64,000 bases of DNA from Blautia sp. An81 (GCF_002161285.1 NZ_NFHH01000009.1:62001-126000), one strand, 5' to 3'. Shown: positions 45,382-53,929, counted from the first letter of the stretch. Translations and numbers: made by a program. Notes: a model not told the origin generated them from the letters alone.

Positions 45382-46178
45382 TTAGAGATATTACTATAGG
45401 ACAATATTATCCCGCAGACTCTTCACTGCATCGCCTGGACCCCAGAGTGAAATTTATCGGAACCTTTTTATTTCTGATTTCTCTTTTTGTGGCAGACTCC
45501 TTCTGGGGGTATCTGCTGGCCACCTGTTTTCTGGGAGGCATTATCTTTCTTTCCAAGGTACCGATAAAATTTATGATAAAGGGCCTAAAGCCTTTGTTTA
45601 TCATTCTTCTCATTACGGTACTGTTTAACCTGTTTCTTATTCCAGGCCAGGAGCTCTGGAGTCTGGGATTCCTTACAATTACTGTAGAAGGCGTTCAGCA
45701 GGCAGTAAAAATCGGAATCCGGCTGATCTACCTGGTCATTGGCTCTTCCGTAATGACGCTGACTACTACGCCTAACCAGCTTACAGACGGTCTGGAAAGA
45801 ATACTGCGGCCTCTGAATAAGATTAAAGTTCCGGTACATGAGATTTCTATGATGATGTCCATTGCTCTTCGGTTTATTCCCATTTTGATGGAAGAGACGG
45901 ATAAGATCATGAAAGCCCAGATTGCCAGAGGCGCGGATTTTGAAAGCGGGAATCTAATACAAAAGGCAAAGAATATGATTCCTCTGCTGGTGCCGCTGTT
46001 TATTTCTGCATTCCGCAGGGCAGATGACCTTGCTATGGCTATGGAGGCCAGATGCTATCATGGCGGAGACCAGAGAACCCAGATGAAACCCTTGATTTAT
46101 GAGAGAAAAGATTATGTGGCCTATGCCATTGTAATTATCTATCTGGCAGCGGATATCCTGATCCGTGTTTTTCTGTGA
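45378..46178 (+). CDS. ecfT: ECF transporter transmembrane subunit EcfT
   Basis: This 266-residue membrane protein has five to six helices. It starts with IGQYYPADSSLHRLDPRVK typical of EcfT and carries the two coupling helices with Ala-Arg motifs: KAQIARGADFESG and MAMEARCYHG. It links the ATPases to substrate-binding S components such as the pantothenate-type one encoded at 13.6 kb. Confidence 0.95.
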   Translation: MIRDITIGQYYPADSSLHRLDPRVKFIGTFLFLISLFVADSFWGYLLATCFLGGIIFLSKVPIKFMIKGLKPLFIILLITVLFNLFLIPGQELWSLGFLTITVEGVQQAVKIGIRLIYLVIGSSVMTLTTTPNQLTDGLERILRPLNKIKVPVHEISMMMSIALRFIPILMEETDKIMKAQIARGADFESGNLIQKAKNMIPLLVPLFISAFRRADDLAMAMEARCYHGGDQRTQMKPLIYERKDYVAYAIVIIYLAADILIRVFL

Positions 46179-46220
46179 TGCAACAGAGGATATTCTTAGT
46201 TGAAAAGGAGCAGTTGCTGA

Positions 46221-47003
46221 ATGAAAAGAATTAAGCTGACTGTGGCTTATGACGGAACCAATTACTGCGGCTGGCAGGTACAGCCTAATGGGATTACAGT
46301 CCAGGAAGTTTTGGAAAGATGCCTGGAAGACCTTACAGGAAAGAAAACAGAGATTATCGGAGCCAGCAGGACAGACGCAGGAGTTCATGCTCTGGGAAAT
46401 GTAGCGGTATTTGATACAGATATGCGAATGCCGGGAGAAAAGTTCTCCTTTGCCTTGAACCAGAGGCTGCCGGAGGATATCCGGATAGAGAAAGCAGAGG
46501 AAGTTCCCGGGGATTTTCATCCCAGATACCGGGAAAGTGAAAAGACTTATGTATACAGGATTTTAAACCGTCAGTTTCCCATTCCCACCCAAAGGCTTTA
46601 TACCCATTTTACATATGTTCCGCTGGACATAGAAAAAATGGCGGAAGCAGGACATTATCTTGTAGGAGAACATGACTTTAAAAGCTTCTGCGGAGCCGGT
46701 GCTCAGGTGAAGACCACCGTCCGCAGGGTCCAGGAGGTTTCTGTGGTCCGGGAAGATGATCTGATCACCATTAAAATACGGGGAAAAGGCTTTCTCTATA
46801 ATATGGTCCGGATCATAGCAGGAACTCTTATGGAGATAGGCGGAGGGATGTACCCTCCGGAACACATGAAGGAGATACTGGAAGCCAGGGACAGACAGGC
46901 AGCAGGCCCTACTGCTCCTGCCAGAGGACTGACCCTGATGGGAATCCAGTATCTGGAAGAAAGAAGAGAATCACAGGATATGGAGGAAGTCAGCGGGATT
47001 TAA
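46221..47003 (+). CDS. truA: tRNA pseudouridine(38-40) synthase
   Basis: This 260-residue enzyme converts uridines 38-40 in the anticodon stem-loop to pseudouridine. The catalytic Asp lies in GASRTDAGVHALGN. RLPEDIRI, DFKSFCGAGAQVKTTVRRV and GKGFLYNMVRIIAGTLMEIG are conserved. The order ecfA1-ecfA2-ecfT-truA is common in Firmicutes. The 3' end overlaps the convergent YitT gene by 14 bases. Confidence 0.96.
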   Translation: MKRIKLTVAYDGTNYCGWQVQPNGITVQEVLERCLEDLTGKKTEIIGASRTDAGVHALGNVAVFDTDMRMPGEKFSFALNQRLPEDIRIEKAEEVPGDFHPRYRESEKTYVYRILNRQFPIPTQRLYTHFTYVPLDIEKMAEAGHYLVGEHDFKSFCGAGAQVKTTVRRVQEVSVVREDDLITIKIRGKGFLYNMVRIIAGTLMEIGGGMYPPEHMKEILEARDRQAAGPTAPARGLTLMGIQYLEERRESQDMEEVSGI

Positions 47004-47865
47004 ATCCTTCGCCGACTACTTCGTTGGATTCCACGATAATGATAAAGGCCTTTGGGTCGATTTTTTTGATAGAGCTACGGATACTGTACATCTGCTTATT
47101 ATTGCAGGCGCACATGACCACAGCTTTTTCTTCTTTTGAGTAGCTGCCTTCACCTTTCAGAAAAGTGCAGCCTCTTCCCGTTACCTGGTCGATCATGTCT
47201 GCCACTTCCTGGGCCTGATCTGTGACGATGAGAGTCATTTTTCCGGCGTCAATGCCATACATGACTTTGTCTACCACCACGGACAGAAGGAAGGTAATGA
47301 TCATACCATAGATGAGGCTGTCAATGTCTCTGGAGACCATCACAGTTCCCAGAAGGACGATCAGACCATCCATTATAAAGGTAATCTTGCCAAGAGAGAA
47401 ATGGGGCTTTAAAGCTTTAATGGATAACATGATAAAGTCGGCGCCGCCGGTAGAAGTTTCTCTCATATAGATCAGAGCATATCCAAGGCCTGACAGCACT
47501 CCTGCACAGATTGCCGCCAGCATCCGGTCTCCGGTATATACAGGAAAAAGCGGAGCCAGATAGTCCATGATCACAGATGTGATGATAATGGTCCGCACAG
47601 AGCGGAGAAAATATTGTCGGCCAAGGATGGGAAAACAGATCAGAGCAATAGGGATATTCAGAAGCAGGGCGGTACGTCCGATAGGGAGTCCCCAAAGGTG
47701 GTAAAAGATCAGGGCGATTCCATTCAGACCGGCCATGGGAAACTGAGCCAGAGCAGCAAAGTTGTAGGTTCCCAGGGCAATGAGAATGCCTCCCAGAATA
47801 TCCATAAGAATATCAATGCTCCATTTTTTTGCATAAAAAGATTTATTGTTCATAAAATTTTTCAT
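46990..47865 (-). CDS. YitT-family membrane protein (DUF161/DUF2179)
   Basis: This is a protein of about 291 residues with five or six membrane helices in residues 10-200 (IDILMDILGGILIALGTYNF, MAGLNGIALIFYHLWGLPIG) and a soluble C-terminal DUF2179 domain (MTLIVTDQAQEVADMIDQ, TFLKGEGSYSKEEKAVVMC). The function of the family is not known. ATG 47865 follows AGAAGGAGG; a longer start at 47904 lies in the leader hairpin. A promoter and 5'-terminal stem-loop precede it. Confidence 0.85.
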   Translation of the reverse strand: MKNFMNNKSFYAKKWSIDILMDILGGILIALGTYNFAALAQFPMAGLNGIALIFYHLWGLPIGRTALLLNIPIALICFPILGRQYFLRSVRTIIITSVIMDYLAPLFPVYTGDRMLAAICAGVLSGLGYALIYMRETSTGGADFIMLSIKALKPHFSLGKITFIMDGLIVLLGTVMVSRDIDSLIYGMIITFLLSVVVDKVMYGIDAGKMTLIVTDQAQEVADMIDQVTGRGCTFLKGEGSYSKEEKAVVMCACNNKQMYSIRSSIKKIDPKAFIIIVESNEVVGEGFKSR

Positions 47866-47895
47866 AATCGGCCTCCTTCTACAGTCATGAAAAAG

Positions 47896-47978
47896 AAAGA
47901 GCATATGCGAACTCCTCTATAATTCGCAAATGCTCTTTTCCTAAAAACAGTATACACGGAATTCACAGAAAAGGTCAA
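47896..47978 (-). promoter_or_regulatory. YitT promoter with stem-loop at the transcript 5' end
   Basis: On the minus strand TTGACC (47978-47973) and TATACT (47954-47949) are 18 bases apart, placing the start near 47942. An inverted repeat (47938-47923 with 47911-47896; AAAGAGCATTTGCGAA arm) begins within a few bases of it and is followed by TTCTTTTT, so it could act as a very early terminator or as a 5' stabiliser. Confidence 0.55.
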
Positions 47979-48000
47979 GGGGAAAATCAAAAAGGAGGAT

Positions 48001-48029
48001 TTGACATTCCCCGGCACCTGGGGTATGAT
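48001..48029 (+). promoter_or_regulatory. Promoter of the flavin reductase gene
   Basis: TTGACA (48001-48006), 17-base spacer, TATGAT (48024-48029). The spacer holds CCCCGGCACCTGGGG, an imperfect palindrome that could be an operator. Confidence 0.65.
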
Positions 48030-48059
48030 AGGAAAAGAAAAAAGAAAGGAATGAGATAT

Positions 48060-48566
48060 ATGGGATTTAGAGAAGTTCCGATTGAGTCCATAGAATTTAA
48101 TCCTTTTGCTAAAATCGGAAAACAGTGGATGCTGGTCACAGCAGGAGACCAGGAGAAATTCAATACTATGACTGCCAGCTGGGGCGGTGCAGGCGTCATG
48201 TGGGGAAAGAATGCAGTGACGGTATACATCAGACCTCAGAGATATACAAAGGAGTTTATAGACGCCAAGGATACATTTACCCTTTCTTTCTATAAAGAAG
48301 AATACAGAAAGGCTCTCAGCTTTCTGGGAAGCGTTTCAGGCAGAGACAGAGATAAGGTGAAAGAAGCCGGCCTGACTCCTGTGCCTGCAGGAGACTCCAT
48401 GGCCTTTGAAGAGGCAGATCTGATACTGGTATGCAGAAAGATGTATCATGCCCCTATGCCTCCGGAAAATTTTGATGACAAGAGCAATGATGAAAAATGG
48501 TATCCTCAGAAAGATTATCATGTAATGTATATTGCAGAGATCACAAAGGTTCTTGTCAAAGAATAG
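48060..48566 (+). CDS. Flavin reductase-like FMN-binding protein
   Basis: This 168-residue protein is of the flavin reductase (FMN-binding split barrel) family: KQWMLVTAGDQEKFNTMTAS, WGKNAVTVYIRPQRYTKEF and FTLSFYKEEYRKALSFLGS. Family members bind FMN and exchange electrons with NAD(P)H or partner oxygenases; here a standalone oxidoreductase is likely. ATG 48060 or the in-frame ATG 48051 could start it; both follow AAAGGAATG. It is followed 18 bases later by a small membrane protein gene. Confidence 0.85.
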   Translation: MGFREVPIESIEFNPFAKIGKQWMLVTAGDQEKFNTMTASWGGAGVMWGKNAVTVYIRPQRYTKEFIDAKDTFTLSFYKEEYRKALSFLGSVSGRDRDKVKEAGLTPVPAGDSMAFEEADLILVCRKMYHAPMPPENFDDKSNDEKWYPQKDYHVMYIAEITKVLVKE

Positions 48567-48584
48567 AAACACAAGGAGATTTTT

Positions 48585-48848
48585 ATGAGCCAGCAGAAAG
48601 TAGACAAATATAAGAAAGAGAAAAATAACAGAGATAAACTGCAGAAAAGAGAGAAAAGGATCTTCCATCTGGAAATGTTTGGGGTGGCAGTAGTCTGTAT
48701 CGCAATGGTGGCCTGGATCGGATATTCCGCTTATGACCTGATAACAAGAGAAGACCCTGATGCAGAGCAGCAGGTAGTAACTACGGAGATGGATGTGACA
48801 GCTCTTTCTGATTATTTGAGCAGTCTCTCTCAGACAGAGACAGAGTAA
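48585..48848 (+). CDS. Small single-pass membrane protein, unknown
   Basis: This 87-residue protein has a Lys-rich cytoplasmic N-terminus (about 28 residues), one helix (MFGVAVVCIAMVAWIGYSAY) and an acidic, Thr/Ser-rich outer tail. Positive-inside charge places the C-terminus outside. A good ribosome site (CAAGGAGAT) supports it. Function unknown; it probably shares a transcript with the flavin reductase. Confidence 0.75.
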   Translation: MSQQKVDKYKKEKNNRDKLQKREKRIFHLEMFGVAVVCIAMVAWIGYSAYDLITREDPDAEQQVVTTEMDVTALSDYLSSLSQTETE

Positions 48849-48884
48849 GAAAGAACTTTTTATGGCCTTCAGCCATAGCGAATA

Positions 48885-48929
48885 GAAAAAAGAAGGAGAC
48901 ACTGCATTGCAGAAGTCTCCTTTTTTCTT
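48885..48929. terminator. Bidirectional terminator
   Basis: GAAAAAAGAAGGAGAC (48885-48900) pairs with GTCTCCTTTTTTC (48915-48927). A- and T-runs on both sides serve the convergent small membrane protein and cold shock genes. Confidence 0.8.
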
Positions 48930-48937
48930 GATGAAAA

Positions 48938-49138
48938 TTATAATTTATTTACATTTGCAGCCTGCATGCCACGGGCGCCTTCTGTCAGGTCATAGGTTAC
49001 GGACTGGCCTTCCTCCAGGGATTTAAAACCTTCACCGTTGATTGCGGAAAAGTGAACGAATACGTCCTGTCCGTCTTCGCCGGTAATAAATCCATATCCT
49101 TTTTCAGCGTTGAACCACTTTACAGTTCCCTTGTTCAT
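48938..49138 (-). CDS. Cold shock protein
   Basis: This 66-residue single cold-shock domain has RNP1 [11 protein letters not shown] and RNP2 VFVHFSAI, preceded by GTVKWFNAE. Such proteins bind single-stranded RNA or DNA and relieve RNA structure. SD GGAGGTAAC. The predicted transcript start (near 49284) gives a leader of about 145 bases with a long stem-loop, as often seen in cold-shock genes. Confidence 0.95.
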   Translation of the reverse strand: MNKGTVKWFNAEKGYGFITGEDGQDVFVHFSAINGEGFKSLEEGQSVTYDLTEGARGMQAANVNKL

Positions 49139-49192
49139 AATGTTACCTCCATAAAATAAAAAGAATAAACATGAATATATCCGGATAAAAAA

Positions 49193-49259
49193 ATTAAATG
49201 GTCTTTAGAGATAATATTGTGTATAAAAATGATAATACAATCTCTAAAAACCATTTAAT
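49193..49259 (-). promoter_or_regulatory. Stem-loop in the cold shock gene leader
   Basis: ATTAAATGGTCTTTAGAGAT (49193-49212) pairs with ATCTCTAAAAACCATTTAAT (49240-49259) with one mismatch. On the minus-strand transcript it lies about 25-90 bases after the start and is followed by a T-run. The low GC content would make it sensitive to temperature (inference). Confidence 0.6.
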
Positions 49260-49279
49260 ATTTATATCCAATATACCTT

Positions 49280-49319
49280 TTGACACCTCTAGTATATTCG
49301 GTATAATATCAAAAGTCAA
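49280..49319. promoter_or_regulatory. Overlapping divergent promoters for pyrC and the cold shock gene
   Basis: Plus strand: TTGACA (49280-49285), 16 bases, TATAAT (49302-49307). Minus strand: TTGACT (49319-49314), 17 bases, TATACT (49296-49291). The two promoters occupy the same 40 bases, so only one polymerase can bind at a time. Confidence 0.75.
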
Positions 49320-49419
49320 GGGAAAAGTGGAATTGACGAAAGAAAATGTGTATGTTACTATAAAAACAATGAAATTTTTTAATAAAGCCTGTATCTAAGG
49401 AGAAAGGACGTGCTTCAAA

Positions 49420-50703
49420 ATGAAGATATTGATCAAAAACGGCCAAATGTTAAATCCCTCGGATAAGACTGACGAAACCGGTGACCTTTATATTGAGGAC
49501 GGCGTGATCAAGGAAAAAGGAGTTTCCCTGGAACTTTCCTGTCAGCCGGATAAAGTAATTGACGCCCAGGGCTGCTATGTGATGCCTGGTCTTATTGACC
49601 TGCATGTACATCTGCGGGACCCGGGGCTGACCCATAAAGAAGATATAGCAAGCGGTTCAAGAGCAGCAGCCAGAGGGGGATTTACTACAATCCTGGCTAT
49701 GCCCAATACAAAACCGGTTATCGACAGCCCGGACCGGGTGCTGTATGTGGTGAATAAAGCAGAAGAAATGGCTCCCATCCATGTGCTGCAGATTGGTGCA
49801 GTGACCAGACAGCAGAAGGGAGAAGAACTGGCTGATATAGAGGGAATGATCCAGGCGGGAATTCCAGCTATCAGTGAAGACGGAAAATCCGTGATGAATG
49901 TAAAGCTCTATAAAGAAGCTATGGAGATTGCCGCAGAACACAATATTCCAGTTTTTGCCCACTGTGAAGATCAGAACCTGGTAAATGGAGGCTGTGTAAA
50001 TGAAGACCGGCATTCCAGAGAGCAGGGACTTCCGGGAATCAGTAACGCAGTGGAGGATGTGATTGCAGCCAGAGATATTGTGCTTGCTAAAGAGACAGGA
50101 GCCAGACTTCATCTGTGCCATTGTTCTACAGAGGATAGTGTGGAGATGATCCGACTTGCGAAAGAAGAAGGACTTCCTGTGACCGGAGAGGTCTGCCCTC
50201 ATCATTTTACTTTGACATCTGATGATATGGTGCCGGGGGATACAAATTTTAAAATGAATCCGCCTTTACGAACACCGAAAGACCGCCAGGCTCTTCTGGA
50301 AGGACTGAAAAATGACATTATTGATGTCATCAGCACAGATCATGCTCCCCACAGCAGGGAAGAGAAACAGCAGTCCATGGAGAAGGCGCCTTTTGGCATC
50401 GTAGGCCTGGAAACTTCTGTGGCCCTTACGATCACCCAGCTGGTGGACAAGGGAGTTCTGACTCCTATGCAGATGGCAGAGAAGATGAGCTATAATCCCG
50501 CAAGGATCATAGGCTCTGACAGGGGTACCCTGGATATAGGAAAACCGGCAGATGTAACGGTCATCGATCCAAATCAGGAATATGTGATAGATTCTATGAC
50601 ATTTCTCTCAAAGGGAAAGAATACACCGTTTAACGGCTGGAAGGTAAAGGGAATGGTAAAGGCTACTATCTGTGATGGAAAGATAGCATACCAGAGCGAA
50701 TAA
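49420..50703 (+). CDS. pyrC: Dihydroorotase
   Basis: This 427-residue zinc amidohydrolase closes carbamoyl-aspartate to dihydroorotate in pyrimidine synthesis. Zinc ligands are in DLHVHLRDPG. FAHCEDQNL, LHLCHCSTEDSVEM, MNPPLR and the conserved STDHAPHSREEK with its Asp are present. Start ATG 49420 behind AAGGAGAAAGG. First of the pyr genes here; carbamoyl-phosphate synthase and pyrB are not in the window. Confidence 0.95.
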   Translation: MKILIKNGQMLNPSDKTDETGDLYIEDGVIKEKGVSLELSCQPDKVIDAQGCYVMPGLIDLHVHLRDPGLTHKEDIASGSRAAARGGFTTILAMPNTKPVIDSPDRVLYVVNKAEEMAPIHVLQIGAVTRQQKGEELADIEGMIQAGIPAISEDGKSVMNVKLYKEAMEIAAEHNIPVFAHCEDQNLVNGGCVNEDRHSREQGLPGISNAVEDVIAARDIVLAKETGARLHLCHCSTEDSVEMIRLAKEEGLPVTGEVCPHHFTLTSDDMVPGDTNFKMNPPLRTPKDRQALLEGLKNDIIDVISTDHAPHSREEKQQSMEKAPFGIVGLETSVALTITQLVDKGVLTPMQMAEKMSYNPARIIGSDRGTLDIGKPADVTVIDPNQEYVIDSMTFLSKGKNTPFNGWKVKGMVKATICDGKIAYQSE

Positions 50704-50716
50704 ACAGATGCCGGGA

Positions 50717-50789
50717 TCAGGTATACCTGACCCCTACATGATACATCAGGGCAGACAGAAACAGACATCTATGTCGGGTCTGCCTTTTT
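50717..50789 (+). promoter_or_regulatory. Palindrome and terminator between pyrC and pyrF
   Basis: TCAGGTATACCTGA (50717-50730) is a perfect 14-base palindrome inside a longer GGG...CCC dyad. It is followed by a hairpin GGGCAGAC (50749-50756) / GTCTGCC (50778-50784) with five T, an intrinsic terminator. Together they could regulate entry into pyrF-pyrK-pyrD. No PyrR binding loop was recognised. Confidence 0.6.
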
Positions 50790-50823
50790 GCTGAAAAAAA
50801 GAATACCTGGAGGAAGAAGAAAA

Positions 50824-51753
50824 ATGATCAATAAACTCACAGCAAAAATTCAGAAAACAAATGCACCTATCGTTGTGGGCCTGGACCCGATGCTGAATTA
50901 TATCCCAAAGCATATTCAGGAGAAGGCTTTTAAAGAGTATGGGGAGACTTTAGAAGGAGCGGCAGAAGCTATCTGGCAGTTTAATAAGGAAATCGTGGAT
51001 AAAACTTATGACCTGATCCCTGCTGTAAAACCTCAGATTGCTATGTATGAACAGTTTGGCATTCCCGGACTTATGGCCTATAAAAAGACCGTAGATTACT
51101 GTAAAAGCAAAGACCTGGTTGTGATCGGAGATATTAAAAGAGGAGATATCGGCTCCACATCTGCTGCCTATGCAGTAGGACATCTGGGAAAAGTACAGGT
51201 AGGGGACAATAAGATCGCTGCTTTTGATGAAGATTTTGCCACTGTGAATCCATACCTGGGTTCTGATGGGGTTAAGCCTTTTATCGATGTGTGCAAAGAA
51301 GAAAAGAAGGGAATCTTTGTGCTGGTAAAGACCTCAAACCCTTCCAGCGGTGAGTTCCAGGACCGGATCATTGACGGCAGACCTCTCTATGAACTGGTGG
51401 GAGAAAAGGTTGCTCAGTGGGGAGAAGAATGCATGGGAGATTCCTATAGTTATGTAGGTGCTGTGGTAGGTGCTACCTATCCAGAAATGGGCAAGATCCT
51501 GAGAAAGATCATGCCTAAAGCTTACATCCTGGTTCCAGGATATGGCGCTCAGGGAGGTCAGGGAAAGGATCTGGTACACTTCTTTAATGAAGACGGACTG
51601 GGAGCTATCGTAAACTCCTCCAGAGGCATCATTGCTGCCTACAAACAGGAAAAATATGCAAAATTCGGAGAAGAGAACTTCGGAGACGCTTCCAGAGCGG
51701 CAGTAGAAGATATGATCGCGGATATTGACGGAGCCCTGAAGGCTGCAAAATAA
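50824..51753 (+). CDS. pyrF: Orotidine 5'-phosphate decarboxylase (type 2)
   Basis: This 309-residue enzyme converts OMP to UMP. The length and the motif VGLDPMLNYIPKHI fit the long type 2 group. The catalytic DxKxxD array is in VVIGDIKRGDIGSTS, and GYGAQGGQGKDL lines the phosphate site. ATG 50824 follows GGAGGAAGAA; ATG-like starts upstream give an unconserved leader. It is followed ten bases later by pyrK. Confidence 0.94.
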   Translation: MINKLTAKIQKTNAPIVVGLDPMLNYIPKHIQEKAFKEYGETLEGAAEAIWQFNKEIVDKTYDLIPAVKPQIAMYEQFGIPGLMAYKKTVDYCKSKDLVVIGDIKRGDIGSTSAAYAVGHLGKVQVGDNKIAAFDEDFATVNPYLGSDGVKPFIDVCKEEKKGIFVLVKTSNPSSGEFQDRIIDGRPLYELVGEKVAQWGEECMGDSYSYVGAVVGATYPEMGKILRKIMPKAYILVPGYGAQGGQGKDLVHFFNEDGLGAIVNSSRGIIAAYKQEKYAKFGEENFGDASRAAVEDMIADIDGALKAAK

Positions 51754-51763
51754 GGAGGAAACC

Positions 51764-52540
51764 ATGGCAAAGTTAAAAATGACCAGCAGTATTATCAGCC
51801 AGGAGATGATCAGCCCGGATATCTACAGTATGTGGCTGTCAGCAAAAGAAATTGCAGAGCAGGCGGCACCGGGACAGTTTATCTCTCTGTACTGTGAAGA
51901 TTCCGGCAGAATCCTGCCAAGGCCTATCAGTATCTGTGAGATCGATAAAGAAAAAGGCACCCTGCGTATTGTCTACAGGATCGCAGGGAAGGGAACTGCA
52001 GAGTTCTCTCAGAAAAAAGCAGGAGATACTATAGATATTCTTGGACCTCTGGGAAATGGTTTCCCCATGGAGGAGACAGAAGGAAAGAGAGTCTTCCTTA
52101 TGGGAGGAGGCATTGGCATTCCGCCTATGCTGGAGACCGCAAAAGAAGCCAAGGGAGAGGTGACAGTGATCGCCGGATACCGGGATAAAAATATTTTCCT
52201 TCAGGATGAGTTTGAAAAAGCCGGGAAATTTGTTGTAGCTACAGAGGACGGCAGCCTGGGAACGAAAGGAAATGTTATGGACGCTATCAGGGAGAATCAT
52301 CTTGAAGCAGACCTGATCTTTGCCTGCGGGCCGGCTCCCATGCTGCGGGCCATTAAGGCCTATGCCCAGGAACAGGATATTCCCTGCTACATTTCCATGG
52401 AGGAACGGATGGCCTGCGGCATCGGCGCCTGTCTGGCCTGTGTCTGCAAGTCCAAAGAGGTGGACGCCCATTCTCAGGTCCATAACAAGAGAATCTGTAA
52501 GGATGGTCCTGTATTCTTAAGTACGGAGGTGGAACTTTAA
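51764..52540 (+). CDS. pyrK: Dihydroorotate dehydrogenase electron transfer subunit
   Basis: This 258-residue FAD and 2Fe-2S protein moves electrons from dihydroorotate (via PyrD) to NAD+. FAD motif RPISICEIDKE, NAD site LMGGGIGIPPMLETAKEAK, and the cluster cysteines in ACGIGACLACVCKS plus a later Cys in KRICKDGPVF. Its stop shares one base with the pyrD ATG. Confidence 0.95.
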   Translation: MAKLKMTSSIISQEMISPDIYSMWLSAKEIAEQAAPGQFISLYCEDSGRILPRPISICEIDKEKGTLRIVYRIAGKGTAEFSQKKAGDTIDILGPLGNGFPMEETEGKRVFLMGGGIGIPPMLETAKEAKGEVTVIAGYRDKNIFLQDEFEKAGKFVVATEDGSLGTKGNVMDAIRENHLEADLIFACGPAPMLRAIKAYAQEQDIPCYISMEERMACGIGACLACVCKSKEVDAHSQVHNKRICKDGPVFLSTEVEL

Positions 52541-53442
52541 TGAATATGAAAGTAAAAATCGGGGGAGTGGAGTTAAAGAACCCGGTAATGACAGCCTCCG
52601 GAACTTTTGGTTCAGGAGCAGAGTACAGTGAGTTTGTAGATTTAAATAAGCTGGGAGCAGTGGTGACCAAAGGTGTGGCAGATGTTCCCTGGACAGGGAA
52701 TCCGACGCCCCGTATTGCAGAAATCTACAGCGGAATGATGAATGCCATTGGTCTGCAGAATCCGGGAGTAGAGGTGTTCTGCAAAAGAGACATTCCCTAC
52801 CTGCAGCAGTTTGATACAAAAGTGATCGTCAATGTCTGCGGACATGCTCCAGAAGAATATCTGGCAGTGGTGGAAAGACTGGCTCAGGAGCCAGTGGATA
52901 TGCTGGAGATCAATATTTCCTGTCCAAATGTAAATGCTAACTTCCTGGCTTTCGGACAGGATCCAAAGCATGTGGAAGAGCTGACAGCTCAGATCAAGAA
53001 AGTTGCCGGACAGCCGGTGATCATGAAGCTGACCCCCAACGTAACGGACATTGCGGAAATCGCCAAAGCGGCGGAAGCCGGTGGAGCAGACGCAGTCTCC
53101 CTTATCAATACCCTTACGGGCATGAAAATTGATGTAAACAGAAGGACCTTTGCCCTGGCAAACAAGACTGGGGGAGTTTCCGGCCCCTGCATTAAGCCGG
53201 TGGCAGTGCGAATGGTCTATCAGGTGGCCCAGGCGGTAAAGATTCCGATAATCGGTATGGGCGGTATCCAGAATGCAGAGGACGCTCTGGAGTTTATTCT
53301 TGCAGGAGCTTCTGCAGTGGCAGTGGGAACCGCAAACTTTATGAACCCATATGCTACACTGGAAATCATCGATGGAATCCGGGAATATATGGAGAAAAAT
53401 GAAATAGAGGATATCTGTCAGCTTATTGGCGCGGTAAGATAA
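52540..53442 (+). CDS. pyrD: Dihydroorotate dehydrogenase, class 1B catalytic subunit
   Basis: This 300-residue FMN enzyme oxidises dihydroorotate to orotate with PyrK as partner. The catalytic cysteine lies in NISCPNVNANFLAFGQ. ASGTFGSG, MKLTPNVTDIAEIAKA, NTLTGMKIDV and GMGGIQNAEDALEF are conserved. Presence with pyrK marks it as the NAD-dependent 1B type. The operon ends at a long hairpin. Confidence 0.96.
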   Translation: MNMKVKIGGVELKNPVMTASGTFGSGAEYSEFVDLNKLGAVVTKGVADVPWTGNPTPRIAEIYSGMMNAIGLQNPGVEVFCKRDIPYLQQFDTKVIVNVCGHAPEEYLAVVERLAQEPVDMLEINISCPNVNANFLAFGQDPKHVEELTAQIKKVAGQPVIMKLTPNVTDIAEIAKAAEAGGADAVSLINTLTGMKIDVNRRTFALANKTGGVSGPCIKPVAVRMVYQVAQAVKIPIIGMGGIQNAEDALEFILAGASAVAVGTANFMNPYATLEIIDGIREYMEKNEIEDICQLIGAVR

Positions 53443-53445
53443 AAA

Positions 53446-53517
53446 GGCCCCTGTAAGAGGCCTGGGGAAATTCGGCACTATTAAAAAGTGGGATTCTGCA
53501 GGCTCTTACGGGGGTTT
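53446..53517 (+). terminator. Terminator of the pyr operon
   Basis: GGCCCCTGTAAGAGGCCT pairs with AGGCTCTTACGGGGG across a loop of about 40 bases, followed by TTTA. The stem is strong; the T-run is short. Confidence 0.65.
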
Positions 53518-53659
53518 ATGGTTCTGGAAAAGAATATATAGAAAGGAATGCTTTTTACATAGACAAGTGGTAGAATATAAGCAGAAAACAAGGAAAAGGT
53601 CCAGATTATGAGTATATCCGTATAAAACCTGAGGGCGGATTTACAGAGGAGGGAATAAG

Positions 53660-53929
53660 ATGGAAGGTTTATTTGTGGGGTTGATGATTTTTGCCACAGT
53701 TCTGGCAATTATCGGACTGGTACTGGTCTTTCTCCAGAAAAAAGGAAAGGTAAGCTCTTTTACGACTATGACAGCTTCGGGACCCAATTATGTAAGTGTG
53801 GGAAAAACAGTCATTGTTCCGGTCCTGCTGGGTGTACTTCTGCTTTACCGGTATTCCCTTTTATGGGCAGTTTTGTACGGAGCAATCTTTCTTGTGGCTT
53901 ACATATTGATACAGGTACTGGTGAAATAG
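53660..53929 (+). CDS. Small hydrophobic membrane protein, unknown
   Basis: This 89-residue protein has an N-terminal helix (residues 3-25) and a strongly hydrophobic C-terminal half with two more segments, separated by a polar loop (KKGKVSSFTTMTASGPNY). No family recognised. GAGGAGGG ribosome site; a TTTACA-N16-TATAAG promoter lies at 53554-53581. Confidence 0.75.
   Translation: MEGLFVGLMIFATVLAIIGLVLVFLQKKGKVSSFTTMTASGPNYVSVGKTVIVPVLLGVLLLYRYSLLWAVLYGAIFLVAYILIQVLVK

Noticed and set aside
50704-50823. PyrR-dependent attenuator between pyrC and pyrF
   Set aside because: A terminator is present but the conserved PyrR-binding loop sequence could not be found, so only a generic terminator and palindrome are reported.
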